Shown here: piece by piece, positions 16,080 to 24,427 of the stretch
How the letters are laid out: the number at the start of each line of letters is the position of its first letter
How positions within the stretch are numbered: the stretch's first letter is position 1
NCBI GenBank assembly: GCA_029260315.1
Contig: JAJDDM010000160.1
Span: forward strand, 1-39,529
Source of the DNA: Phycisphaerales bacterium
GTDB lineage: Bacteria; Planctomycetota; Phycisphaerae; Phycisphaerales; UBA1924
Length of the DNA: 39,529 nucleotides
Direction: 5' to 3'
Made by a program: the position numbers and the translations under genes
Notes under the pieces: model-generated
The model's input: only the letters and a program-made list of their open reading frames with translations
Told to the model about the DNA's origin: nothing
Database searches by the model: none

Positions 16080-17098
16080 CGCGTTTGCTCTCCATCCTGC
16101 TTGCCGGCGTGTTATTGGGGCTGTTCTCGTCGGCGGCGGGGGGGCAGGTAATCGGCCCGCCGAGCGATCCCGGCGCGTTCTCGCTCGACGGCGGGCCCGA
16201 CGCCGAGGGGATCGCCCGGACGCGGGCGCTGCTGGGGCTGGATTCGCCGAACGATCTCAATCCCTTGAGCGTGCTGGCGGCGGCGGGCGACGCGCTGCCG
16301 GGCGGCGCAAAGGGGACGGGAGATGGCGAGGGCAGGAGCGGGCTGAGTGCCGCGGTGAGCATCATGCTGGTGCTGACGGTGATCAGCCTGGCGCCGTCGA
16401 TCATGCTGATGACCACCTGCTTCGTGCGGATCCTGGTGGTTCTGGGCCTGCTGCGTCAGGCGATCGGGATGCAGACGCTGCCGCCGGCGCAGATGATCAC
16501 GGCGCTGGCGCTGTTCATGACGCTGCTGGTGATGGGCCCGACGATCGACCGGATCTGGAACGAGGCGGTGGTGCCGTATCAGAACGGCGAGATGTCGAGC
16601 TACGACGAGCTGTGGGACCGTTCGGTGCAGCCGATGCGGGACTTCATGTTCGACCAGATCGAGGCGACGGGCAACTGGTCGAGCCTGTACATGGTGCTGA
16701 ACTATCGGGGGAGGCTGGATACGTCCGAGCCGCAGAAGCTGAAGCGGGGCGATGTCGATCTCGTCGAGCTGGTACCGGCGTACATGCTCAGCGAGCTGAA
16801 GACGGCGTTCACGATGGGGTTTCGCGTCTACCTGCCGTTCCTGGTGATCGACATGGTGATCGCGAGCCTCTTGATCTCGATGAGCATGATGATGCTGCCG
16901 CCGGTGCTCATTAGTCTGCCGTTCAAGCTGCTGCTGTTCGTCTTGGTGGATGGGTGGCAGCTCGTGGTGGGCAGCCTGATGTCGAGCTTCGTCCAGGATG
17001 GGACAGGTCCGCGTCTGAGCGAGTCGGCGGCGGATGCGTCGCGCGAGATCTCGATGGTCGTGCCGGAGATCGCGCCGGTGGTGTCGGCGATCTGTTAG
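16076..17098 (+). CDS. fliP: Flagellar export gate protein FliP
   Basis: FliP is the main pore protein of the flagellar type III export gate. The 340-residue product has a signal peptide (about 1-22) and a long periplasmic lead. The conserved core follows: SLAPSIMLMTTCFVRILVVLGLLRQAIGMQ (in part), PPAQMITALALFMTLLVMGP, YMLSELKTAFTMGFRVYLPF, and VIASLLISMSMMMLPP, then LPFKLLLFVLVDGWQLVVGSL. Typical FliP has about 245 residues. The excess is an N-terminal extension of about 60 and a C-terminal tail of about 30 after SFVQ. The start overlaps the fliO stop. Confidence 0.97.
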   Translation: MTRLLSILLAGVLLGLFSSAAGGQVIGPPSDPGAFSLDGGPDAEGIARTRALLGLDSPNDLNPLSVLAAAGDALPGGAKGTGDGEGRSGLSAAVSIMLVLTVISLAPSIMLMTTCFVRILVVLGLLRQAIGMQTLPPAQMITALALFMTLLVMGPTIDRIWNEAVVPYQNGEMSSYDELWDRSVQPMRDFMFDQIEATGNWSSLYMVLNYRGRLDTSEPQKLKRGDVDLVELVPAYMLSELKTAFTMGFRVYLPFLVIDMVIASLLISMSMMMLPPVLISLPFKLLLFVLVDGWQLVVGSLMSSFVQDGTGPRLSESAADASREISMVVPEIAPVVSAIC

Positions 17099-17111
17099 CG
17101 AGGGGTGGGGC

Positions 17112-17372
17112 ATGCCGTACGACGAGTCGCTGGTGTTTCTTGTGCGCGACACGCTGATCGTGGTGCTGAAGATCGCGGCGCCGATCCTCGCGGCGGGGGT
17201 CGCGGTCGGGCTGGTGATCAGCTTCCTGCAATCGGTGACGAGCATCCAGGACCAGACGCTGACGTTCGTGCCGAAGATCGGCGTGATGATCATCGTGGCG
17301 GCGGTGCTGATCCCTTGGATCGCGTCGAAGCTTGTGGATCACGCGTCGGAGCTGTTGAGCCTGAAGCCGTAG
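17112..17372 (+). CDS. fliQ: Flagellar export gate protein FliQ
   Basis: FliQ is a small two-helix gate subunit. The 86 residues match FliQ in length and sequence: LVFLVRDTLIVVLKIAAPIL in the first helix, GLVISFLQSVTSIQDQTLTF in the conserved loop, and VPKIGVMIIVAAVLIPWI in the second. The frame is open upstream into fliP, but the ATG at 17112 follows GAGGGGTGGGG and homology starts there. It sits 13 bases after fliP and 7 before fliR. Confidence 0.96.
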   Translation: MPYDESLVFLVRDTLIVVLKIAAPILAAGVAVGLVISFLQSVTSIQDQTLTFVPKIGVMIIVAAVLIPWIASKLVDHASELLSLKP

Positions 17373-17379
17373 GGGGCGC

Positions 17380-18210
17380 GTGGTCGGATTCGAACCCATG
17401 CTGGGGCACGTCGTGCCGTTCTCGCTGGTGTTGAGCCGCGTGGTGGGGGTCGTGCTGTTCGCGCCGCTGCTGAGCATGTCGGCGCTGCCGATCCGGGCGC
17501 GGGCGCTGTTGGCGTTCGTGCTTGCGCTGTCGATCTATCCGGTGGTGCCGGCGGGGGCGGGGTTCAACCCGACGCTCGATCTGTGGGGCCTGCTGCCGGT
17601 GATGTTCGCCGAGATTTTGATCGGCGTGGCGCTGGGCATGCTGGCGTCGGTGCCGATGCTGGCGATGGAGATGGCCGGGCAGATGGCCGGGCACCAGATG
17701 GGCCTCGGGCTCGCGCGGTCGTTCAACCCGGCGTTCGAGTCGGAGATGGATGTCGCCGGGCAGATGCTGTTCATGGTGGCGGCGGGGATCTTCCTGTCGG
17801 TCGGCGGATTGGAGGTGTTGTTCCTCGCGCTGGTGCGGACGTTCGACACGATGCCGCCCGGGACGATCATCTCCGCGGGCGCGACGCTGGAGCTGTATCT
17901 GGCGCTGGCGAGCTCGGGGCTGGATCTGGCGCTGCGGGTGGCTGCGCCGGTCTTGGGGACGCTGGTGTTGATTCTGATCGCGATGGGCTTCCTGATGAAG
18001 ACCATGCCGCAGATCAACATCCTGAGCTTTGGGTTCGCGGTCAAGATCATCTGCGGGATCGCGGTGTTGACTTGGAGCATCTTCGTGATCGAGGAGGCGT
18101 TCGGGGAGGCCCTGGGCGACGCGCTGGAATCGATCGTGCAATGGGCGGCATCGGGCGCGGGCACCAGACAGCCCGGCGTGATCGCGGGAGGGCGCGTCCA
18201 TGGCTGGTGA
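17380..18210 (+). CDS. fliR: Flagellar export gate protein FliR
   Basis: FliR completes the FliPQR gate. The 276 residues are strongly hydrophobic with about six membrane segments. Conserved FliR landmarks are LSRVVGVVLFAPLLS, LPIRARALLAFVLAL, FAEILIGVALGMLASV, MAGQMAGHQMGLGLA and LGTLVLILIAMGFLMKTMPQ, with INILSFGFAVKI in the final helix region. The GTG start lies close behind fliQ. The last 11 bases overlap flhB in another frame, so the two are probably translationally coupled. Confidence 0.95.
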   Translation: MVGFEPMLGHVVPFSLVLSRVVGVVLFAPLLSMSALPIRARALLAFVLALSIYPVVPAGAGFNPTLDLWGLLPVMFAEILIGVALGMLASVPMLAMEMAGQMAGHQMGLGLARSFNPAFESEMDVAGQMLFMVAAGIFLSVGGLEVLFLALVRTFDTMPPGTIISAGATLELYLALASSGLDLALRVAAPVLGTLVLILIAMGFLMKTMPQINILSFGFAVKIICGIAVLTWSIFVIEEAFGEALGDALESIVQWAASGAGTRQPGVIAGGRVHGW

Positions 18211-19270
18211 TGACATGGGCGAGAGGACCGAGGACGCGACGCCGCGCAAGATCAGCAAGTCGCGCGAGCGCGGGCAGGTCGCCAAGAGCCAGGATCTGTC
18301 CGCGGCGGTCGGGCTGGCGGCGGCGGTGACGCTGCTGGGGATCTTCGGGACGTCGCTCATCAAGCACTTCGCCGAGGTGCTCACGCGGGTGTGGGAGGGC
18401 CAGACGCCGGGGGATCCGCTGTCGATCGACGGCGTGATCGGGGCGTCACGTTGGGTCGGCGGCTCGACCGTGATCACCGTGCTGCCGATTTTCCTGCTCG
18501 TTTTTCTGATCTCGTACCTGACCAATCTGCTCCAGGTGGGCTGGCTGCTGACCATGTATCCGGTCAAGCCGAAGCTGAGCAAGATCAATCCGGTCGCGGG
18601 GGTCAAGCGGCTGTTCAGCCTGCGGAACCTGGTCAAGAGCGGGGTGAACGGGCTGAAGCTCGTGGTCGTGGGCGGGGTGGCGAGCTTCGTGCTGTGGCGG
18701 AGTGTGCCAAACCTGACGGCCCTGCCGCGCTTGCAGGCGGAGGTGGCGCTGCTGGCGATCGGCAGGCTCGCGATGGAGCTGGCGCTGTGGCTGCTGGTGG
18801 TGCTCTTGTTGCTGGCGATCATCGACTTCATCTACCAGAAGTGGCAGCACAAGAAGGACCTGAAGATGACCAAGCACGATGTCAAGGACGAACGCCGCAG
18901 CATGGAGGGCGATCCGCAGGTCAAGAAGCAGCGGATGAAGATGGCGATGGAGGTCGCGACCCAGCGGATCCAGGGCGCGGTGCCCGATGCGGACGTGGTG
19001 GTCTCGAACCCGACGCACTTCGCGGTGGCGCTGAAGTATGACAGCGAGACGATGGGGGCGCCGCGATTGGTCGCCAAGGGGGCCGATCTGCTTGCGTATC
19101 GGATCCGCCAGGTGGCGATCGCTAACGCGGTGCCGATCGTGGAGCGGCCGCCGCTGGCGCGGGCGATCTATTGGGGCGTGGACGTGGGGCGGGAGATCCC
19201 GCCGCACTTGTACGAAGCGGTGGCGGAGCTGTTGGCGTATGTATATCGCACGGAGAAGTCCGCGGCGTAG
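18200..19270 (+). CDS. flhB: Flagellar export switch protein FlhB
   Basis: FlhB controls export specificity by self-cleavage. The 356-residue protein starts with the family's GERTEDATPRKISKSRERGQ and has four membrane segments. Its cytoplasmic domain carries the intact cleavage motif N270-P271-T272-H273 (DVVVSNPTHFAVALKY), followed by MGAPRLVAKGADLLAYRIR and PIVERPPLARAIY. Conserved KMTKHDVKDERRSMEGDPQVK precedes it. The ATG at 18200 has GGGAGGGCG upstream, within the end of fliR. Together with fliK in the same operon this gives a complete hook-to-filament switch. Confidence 0.97.
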   Translation: MAGDDMGERTEDATPRKISKSRERGQVAKSQDLSAAVGLAAAVTLLGIFGTSLIKHFAEVLTRVWEGQTPGDPLSIDGVIGASRWVGGSTVITVLPIFLLVFLISYLTNLLQVGWLLTMYPVKPKLSKINPVAGVKRLFSLRNLVKSGVNGLKLVVVGGVASFVLWRSVPNLTALPRLQAEVALLAIGRLAMELALWLLVVLLLLAIIDFIYQKWQHKKDLKMTKHDVKDERRSMEGDPQVKKQRMKMAMEVATQRIQGAVPDADVVVSNPTHFAVALKYDSETMGAPRLVAKGADLLAYRIRQVAIANAVPIVERPPLARAIYWGVDVGREIPPHLYEAVAELLAYVYRTEKSAA

Positions 19271-19315
19271 GCGGTGACTCGAGGCACCGCGTGAAAAGGA
19301 GCGTCTGGACCGATC

Positions 19316-21454
19316 GTGGCAGAGTTGAAGAGCGAATCCGGCATGCCCGCGTGGGTTCTTGCGATGCACCGTCAACGCGGGCTGATCGTGCCGGTGTCGT
19401 TCGTGGTGCTGATGATGGTGCTGCTGGTGCCGCTGCCGCCGGCGGCGCTGGATCTGTTGATCGCGATCAACATCTCGCTGGCGGTCGTGATCCTGCTGAC
19501 GACGCTGTACATGGAAAAGCCGCTGGAGTTCAGCGTGTTCCCGTCGCTGCTTCTCGCGACGACGCTGCTGCGGCTGGTGCTGAACGTGGCGTCGACGCGG
19601 CTGATCCTGACCGCCGACGCAGAGACCCCGGAGGAGGCCGCGGGTGTCGCGGGGCAGGTCATCCAGGCGTTCGGCAACTTCGTCGCCGGCGACAGCCTGT
19701 TCGTAGGCGTCGTGCTGTTCCTGATCCTCGTGATCGTGCAGTTCATGGTGGTGACCAAGGGCGCGGGGCGCATCAGCGAGGTCGCGGCGAGATTCACACT
19801 CGACGCGATGCCGGGCAAACAGATGGCGATCGACTCGGACCTCAACGCCGGGATCCTCGACGAGAAGGAGGCCAAGGCGAGGCGTGAGGAGATCGCCCGA
19901 GAGGCGGACTTCTTCGGCGCCATGGACGGCGCTAGCAAGTTCGTGCGGGGCGACGCGCTCGCCGGCATCATCATCACGGCGATCAACATCGTCGGCGGGT
20001 TCGCGATCGGGACGATCGAGCGCGGCTGGCCCATGGGCCAGACCGCCGAGACGTTCACCAAGCTGACCATCGGCGACGGGCTGACCGCGCAGATCCCCTC
20101 GCTGATCATTTCGATTGCCAGCGCGTTGATCGTGACGCGCTCGGGCTCGAAGGACGAGCTGGGCAAGGAGCTGACCGACCAGCTCGCCAGCCAGCCCAAG
20201 GGCCTGATGATCTGCGCGGTCTTCCTGGGTCTCCTCAGCCTCTCGCCTTTGCCGACGATCCCGCTCATGGCGACGGCCCTGGGCATCGCGGCGATGAGCT
20301 GGTCGCTGGTTCGCGCCGATCGTCGGGAGGCGAAGGCGAAGGAGACCTCGGGCGACGCCGAGCTGCTGGATAAGCCCCCCGAGCAACCCATCGAGTCGGT
20401 GCTGAAGGTTGATACGCTGGAACTGGAGATCGGCTACGGGCTCGTGGGGCTCGTGGATCGGTCCCAAGGCGGCGACCTGCTCGATCGGGTGAACGCGGCT
20501 CGCCGACAGCTCGCGGGCGAACTCGGCTTGGTCATGCCGCCGGTGCGGATCCGCGACAACGTGCAGCTCCAACCGGACGACTACCGGATCAAGATCCGCG
20601 GCGTGCCGATCGCCGAGGGCGTCGTCCGCCCGGCACAGCTCCTGGCGATGGACTCGGGCCTGGCCTCGGGGGCGCTCGAGGGCGAGCAGACCAAGGAGCC
20701 GGCGTTCGGGCTGGAGGCTTGGTGGATCGCTCCGGCGATGCGTCAGCGGGCCGAGGCGATGAACTACACGGTTGTGGAGCCGACAAGCGTCATCACGACG
20801 CACCTGAGCGAGGTGGTGCGCGACCACGCGCACGAGCTGCTGACCCGCGAGGAGGTGGGGAATCTGATCGAACAGCTCAAGGAGCGTGCGCCGCGCCTGG
20901 TCGAAGAGGCGGTGCCGAGCGTGGTCAAGCCCGCGGATCTGCGGCGGGTCTGCCAGGCGCTGCTGCGTGAGCGGGTGCCGGTGCGGGACATGGAAACGAT
21001 CCTGGAGACGATGGCCGACTATCTGCCCAAGACGCCGGATTCGGATGTCATTGTCGAGTATGTCCGCAATGCCCTGCGCCGAACGATCTGCCACCAGGTC
21101 GCCCAGCCGACGGATGACGGCAAGCTGAAGATCACCTGCGTGGCGCTCGATCCCGCGTTCGAGGACCAGATCAATGCGCACATCGACCGTTCCGGCGGCA
21201 CGACCAGCGTCGCGGTGCCGGCACGCCTCGCCGACCAGATGGCCTCGGCGATCGTCAAGGCTTTGGAGCCGCTGGTGGCGCGGGGGAGCACGCCAGTGGT
21301 GGTGACCTCGCCGCAGGTCCGGGCGGTGACGCGCCAGTTGCTGGAGGGTCGGATCGCCTCGCCGACGGTTCTGGGATACAACGAGATCGTCAGCGAGATC
21401 GAGGTGGAGACGCTGGGGCTCGTCGAGCTTCCGGAGCAGCGGGCGGCGGCGTGA
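19316..21454 (+). CDS. flhA: Flagellar export protein FlhA
   Basis: FlhA forms the nonameric ring under the export gate and engages substrates and chaperones. The 712 residues have the usual size. About eight N-terminal membrane segments include the family signature region (LLRLVLNVASTRLILTADA, then GNFVAGDSLFVG and AGRISEVAARFTLDAMPGKQ). A cytoplasmic domain runs from about 370 onward, with LELEIGYGLVGLVD, PVRIRDNVQLQPDDYRIKI and ISTHL-like ITTHLSEVVRDHAHELLTREE. The GTG at 19316 is the only suitable start. AAGGAG at 19297-19301 is a little far upstream (about 14 bases). Confidence 0.97.
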   Translation: MAELKSESGMPAWVLAMHRQRGLIVPVSFVVLMMVLLVPLPPAALDLLIAINISLAVVILLTTLYMEKPLEFSVFPSLLLATTLLRLVLNVASTRLILTADAETPEEAAGVAGQVIQAFGNFVAGDSLFVGVVLFLILVIVQFMVVTKGAGRISEVAARFTLDAMPGKQMAIDSDLNAGILDEKEAKARREEIAREADFFGAMDGASKFVRGDALAGIIITAINIVGGFAIGTIERGWPMGQTAETFTKLTIGDGLTAQIPSLIISIASALIVTRSGSKDELGKELTDQLASQPKGLMICAVFLGLLSLSPLPTIPLMATALGIAAMSWSLVRADRREAKAKETSGDAELLDKPPEQPIESVLKVDTLELEIGYGLVGLVDRSQGGDLLDRVNAARRQLAGELGLVMPPVRIRDNVQLQPDDYRIKIRGVPIAEGVVRPAQLLAMDSGLASGALEGEQTKEPAFGLEAWWIAPAMRQRAEAMNYTVVEPTSVITTHLSEVVRDHAHELLTREEVGNLIEQLKERAPRLVEEAVPSVVKPADLRRVCQALLRERVPVRDMETILETMADYLPKTPDSDVIVEYVRNALRRTICHQVAQPTDDGKLKITCVALDPAFEDQINAHIDRSGGTTSVAVPARLADQMASAIVKALEPLVARGSTPVVVTSPQVRAVTRQLLEGRIASPTVLGYNEIVSEIEVETLGLVELPEQRAAA

Positions 21455-21542
21455 TGAGTGCGATTGCGGGCGACCCGGCGCGCACGCCACGAGGAGACTT
21501 GGTACGATGGACCGACACCCCTGAACGCCACGGACGGCACGC

Positions 21543-22883
21543 ATGACACTGAAGACCTATCGCGCACCAAGCATGGCCCAGGCCCTGGCCGAGGTAAAGA
21601 AAGACCTCGGCGCGGCGGCCGTGATCCTGCACACCCGGACATTCCGCGTCGGCGGGATCGCCGGATTCGGCGCGAAGAACATCGTGGAAATCACCGCCTC
21701 GACCGATCGGCGTCTGCCTGTGCGCCGGGTCGGGGCCAAGCCCAGATCGGCGATCGGGGCATCTGCCGGGGGTGGAGGGTTTGAGCCGGCGACATATGGG
21801 CGAGGGGGGCGTGGGGGCGGGCATCCGCCTGAGGCGAGAGGGACGGTGCTGCGGGGCGAGGTCGAGTTGAAGCCGTCGCCGGTGAACGAGCCGGTGGCGC
21901 GGGATCCGCGGATCGATCGCCTGGCGGTGCGGGCCCCACTCGCGCCGGTCGACGAGGGCGCGACGCTCAGTCTGCAATCGGAGATCGCCTCGATCAAGCG
22001 ACTGATGGGACAGGTGCTCCAGAAGTCCGCGGGTTCGGGGGCCGGCGGCGGGCTGCCCGATGTGCTCTTCGATCAGTACATGCGATTGATGGACCATCAG
22101 GTTTCCGCAGAGCTCGCCGACGCGATCTGCGGCGAGGTTCGCAGCGAGCTGAGCCCCGCGGAACTCTCCGATGCGGCGGTGGTCCACCAGACCGTCCTGC
22201 GCAGGATCGAGAGTCGGATCAAGGTTGATGAGGACGCGACATCGTTCGAGCGGGCCGAGGACGGCAGGCCCCGCACGATCGCCCTGATCGGGCCCACGGG
22301 GGTGGGCAAGACCACGACGCTTGCCAAGCTCGCGGCGATCGCCAAGCTCCGCCACAACAAGAAGGTCGGGCTGATCACCTGCGACACCTACAGGATCGCG
22401 GCGGTCGAGCAGCTCCGGACGTACGCCAACATCATCGCGCTGCCGATCAAGGTCGCGATGACCGCGGGCGAGGTCGCCTCGGCGTGCGAGTCGCTGCTGG
22501 ATTGCGACGTCGTGCTCGTGGACACGCCCGGGCGCAGCCAGCACGACACCGAGCGATTGGATGAGTTGCACCAGCTCGTTGAGGCGGCGAGGCCGCACGA
22601 GCGGGATCTGGTGCTGTCGTCGGTTGCCGCCGAGCCCGTTCTGGAGCGGACGCTGGAGCGGTTCAGCCCATTGGAGCCGACGCGGGTGATCCTGACCAAG
22701 CTGGATGAGGCGGTGCATCTCGGGCCGATGCTGAACATGCTGGAGCGGCTGTCGCTGCCGGCGAGCTTCGTGACGATCGGGCAGGAGGTGCCGGACCATA
22801 TCGAGCCGGCGTCGGCGGCACGGCTGGCGCGCCTGATCCTCGACGGACCGGCAAATGCGCCGCTCGAGTCGGCGATGGCATGA
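21543..22883 (+). CDS. flhF: Flagellar biosynthesis GTPase FlhF
   Basis: FlhF is an SRP-type GTPase that sets flagellar position and number. The 446-residue protein has the FlhF N-terminal domain (LKTYRAPSMAQALAEVKKDL, then AAVILHTRTF), a glycine-rich linker (about 70-105), and a helical N domain. The GTPase domain has P-loop GPTGVGKTT (250-258), ITCDTYRIAAVEQL (278-291), DTPGRS (327-332; most FlhF and SRP GTPases have DTAGR) and TKLDEA (385-390). The ATG at 21543 lies 88 bases after flhA. Its stop overlaps the flhG start by 4 bases, matching the FlhF/FlhG partnership. Confidence 0.95.
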   Translation: MTLKTYRAPSMAQALAEVKKDLGAAAVILHTRTFRVGGIAGFGAKNIVEITASTDRRLPVRRVGAKPRSAIGASAGGGGFEPATYGRGGRGGGHPPEARGTVLRGEVELKPSPVNEPVARDPRIDRLAVRAPLAPVDEGATLSLQSEIASIKRLMGQVLQKSAGSGAGGGLPDVLFDQYMRLMDHQVSAELADAICGEVRSELSPAELSDAAVVHQTVLRRIESRIKVDEDATSFERAEDGRPRTIALIGPTGVGKTTTLAKLAAIAKLRHNKKVGLITCDTYRIAAVEQLRTYANIIALPIKVAMTAGEVASACESLLDCDVVLVDTPGRSQHDTERLDELHQLVEAARPHERDLVLSSVAAEPVLERTLERFSPLEPTRVILTKLDEAVHLGPMLNMLERLSLPASFVTIGQEVPDHIEPASAARLARLILDGPANAPLESAMA

Positions 22884-23839
22884 CATCGTTCACGGCCAGC
22901 ACCGGCGGCGATCAGGCGTCGCGCCTGCGGTCGCTCGTGCGGGCGCTGCGGGCCGAGCCCGAGCCGCCGAGATCGGCTGATCCGCCGGAAGCGGTGTTTG
23001 AGAGCTCGAGGGAGATCGTGGCTGTCGGTGCGGTCGAGGATGAGCCCGTCACGACGACGCGCCCCGCGGCCCCGGTGATCGCCATTGCCTCGGGCAAGGG
23101 CGGCGTGGGCAAGACGGTCGTCGCGGTGAATCTCGCGATCGTGCTGGCTCGCCGCCGATCCGTAACGCTGATCGACGCCGATCTCGGCGCGGCGAACGCC
23201 GACATCATGCTCGGTCTGCGCGCCACCCGCCGGCTGGACGCGACGCTGACGCATGGGCGGTCGCTCCGCGAACTCATCAGCACGACCGAGCACGGCGCCG
23301 GCCTGATCGCGGGCGCTGTCGGGACTCGCCGGATGGTCGAGCACGCGGACGCGTTCTACGGGCGATTGGCGGAACTGGACGGCGCGTGCGAGTTGATCGT
23401 GATAGATCTACCCGCCGGGTTGGATCCGCTGGTGATCGAGACCTGCGCGCAAGCGGATCTGTCGCTCATCGTGACGACGCCCGAGCCGACGGCGATCGCC
23501 GACGCGTACGCGACGATCAAGGCGATCACCGCGCGCCGGTCCGCGGGCGCATGCACGCCCCGCCAGCGCCTCGAAGTCGTCGTGAACCAAGCCCCAAGCG
23601 ACGCGATCGCGGCCCAGGCCCATCAGCGACTGGCGATGGTGGCCCAGCGATTTCTCGCGCGTCGCGTCCGCCTCGCGGGGACACTGCCGAGCGATCCGAG
23701 GGTCGCCCGTTCGATTCTCGCGCGTTCGCCACTGGCTGCGCATGGGCGAGAGACCCCATGGGCGCAGCGCCTTGAATCGCTCGCGGCTTGGGCGATCGAC
23801 GAGCTTGGCGCAAGCGACGCGCACCTGTCAGGTGTTTGA
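22880..23839 (+). CDS. flhG: MinD-like flagellar number regulator FlhG
   Basis: FlhG is a MinD/ParA-type ATPase that stimulates FlhF and limits flagellar number. The 319-residue product has the N-terminal DQASRLR motif at 11-17, matching the DQAxxLR sequence by which FlhG activates FlhF. The deviant Walker A SGKGGVGKT follows at 71-79, then IDADLGAANADIML (98-111), and the later VIDLPAGLDP, comparable to the Walker B region of MinD. The linker between motif and ATPase domain (about 20-65) is longer than usual. The start overlaps the flhF stop. A stem-loop spans its stop codon. Confidence 0.94.
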   Translation: MTSFTASTGGDQASRLRSLVRALRAEPEPPRSADPPEAVFESSREIVAVGAVEDEPVTTTRPAAPVIAIASGKGGVGKTVVAVNLAIVLARRRSVTLIDADLGAANADIMLGLRATRRLDATLTHGRSLRELISTTEHGAGLIAGAVGTRRMVEHADAFYGRLAELDGACELIVIDLPAGLDPLVIETCAQADLSLIVTTPEPTAIADAYATIKAITARRSAGACTPRQRLEVVVNQAPSDAIAAQAHQRLAMVAQRFLARRVRLAGTLPSDPRVARSILARSPLAAHGRETPWAQRLESLAAWAIDELGASDAHLSGV

Positions 23840-23843
23840 CAGG
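23824..23843 (+). other. Stem-loop across the flhG stop codon
   Basis: CCTGTCA (23824-23830) and TGACAGG (23837-23843) form a 7-bp stem with a 6-base loop, GGTGTT. The flhG TGA lies in the right arm. No T-tract follows directly, so this is not a classic terminator; an A-run starts at 23877. It could protect the upstream transcript end or reduce readthrough into the small membrane gene. Confidence 0.5.
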
Positions 23844-23980
23844 GCCGATTGCGCGGGCGCGCACCCGTCGATAAGCAAAAAAACTTCGAGCGCTTGCTCA
23901 AGGTCGATCTTGGTTGGGTCGATGGGCCCGCACGCGGGCTCTTGTGCCTGCGCGGGAGCGACGCGCGGAGAAGAGGTCTG

Positions 23981-24256
23981 GTGGAACGTTCGGCACAGAT
24001 CATCGCGACCTGCCTCGCCCTGGGCGCGTACGCGATCGCCATGATCGCCGGGCTCGCGGCTCAGAATCCGGTCTTGCTCGTGATGCGCCGGGGTCTGATC
24101 GTGCTGGTGTTCGCGTACGCGGTCGGTCTGGCGATCGGAATGATCCTCGAGCACATCGTGCGCGAGCAGGTCGCGAGGTATCGCCAAGCGAACGCCGCGC
24201 CGGATCTGGAGGCGATCGAGCGGGCATCGCAGGGCGAGGTGATCGAGGCGGCATGA
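23981..24256 (+). CDS. Small two-helix membrane protein of the flagellar operon
   Basis: I do not recognise a family. The 91-residue product has two likely membrane helices (about 7-26, with IIATCLALGAYAIAMIAGLA, and about 34-56, with GLIVLVFAYAVGLAIGMIL). A charged C-terminal tail follows (REQVARYRQANAAPDLEAIE). The frame is open from 23849, but GTG at 23981 has GGAGAAGAGG at 23967-23976 just upstream and removes a polar, unlikely lead. It sits between flhG and fliA on the same strand, where Bacillus-type operons hold chemotaxis genes. This position suggests a flagellar or membrane-associated role, which is inference only. Confidence 0.65.
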   Translation: MERSAQIIATCLALGAYAIAMIAGLAAQNPVLLVMRRGLIVLVFAYAVGLAIGMILEHIVREQVARYRQANAAPDLEAIERASQGEVIEAA

Positions 24257-24293
24257 AGTTTTCAACGATTCCACACGCGGTTCGGACGACGAC

Positions 24294-24323
24294 TTGCAAC
24301 GCGGGCCTGGTACTTGATACAAT
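24294..24323 (+). promoter_or_regulatory. Probable housekeeping promoter for fliA
   Basis: TTGCAA (24294-24299) and TACAAT (24318-24323) form a sigma-70-type pair separated by 18 bases. Transcription would begin near 24330, about 100 bases before the fliA start. The region 24257-24427 is otherwise non-coding. A separate promoter would let fliA be made independently of the long upstream operon. Confidence 0.55.
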
Positions 24324-24427
24324 CAGGCTCGCGGTCAAGGACGATCGCGTGTGGGACGCTCCGTAAGCGGGATCTCTATTCAGCGGGATTGCTCGTGAGC
24401 GGGGGATAGGTCAAGGAGCCGACCATT

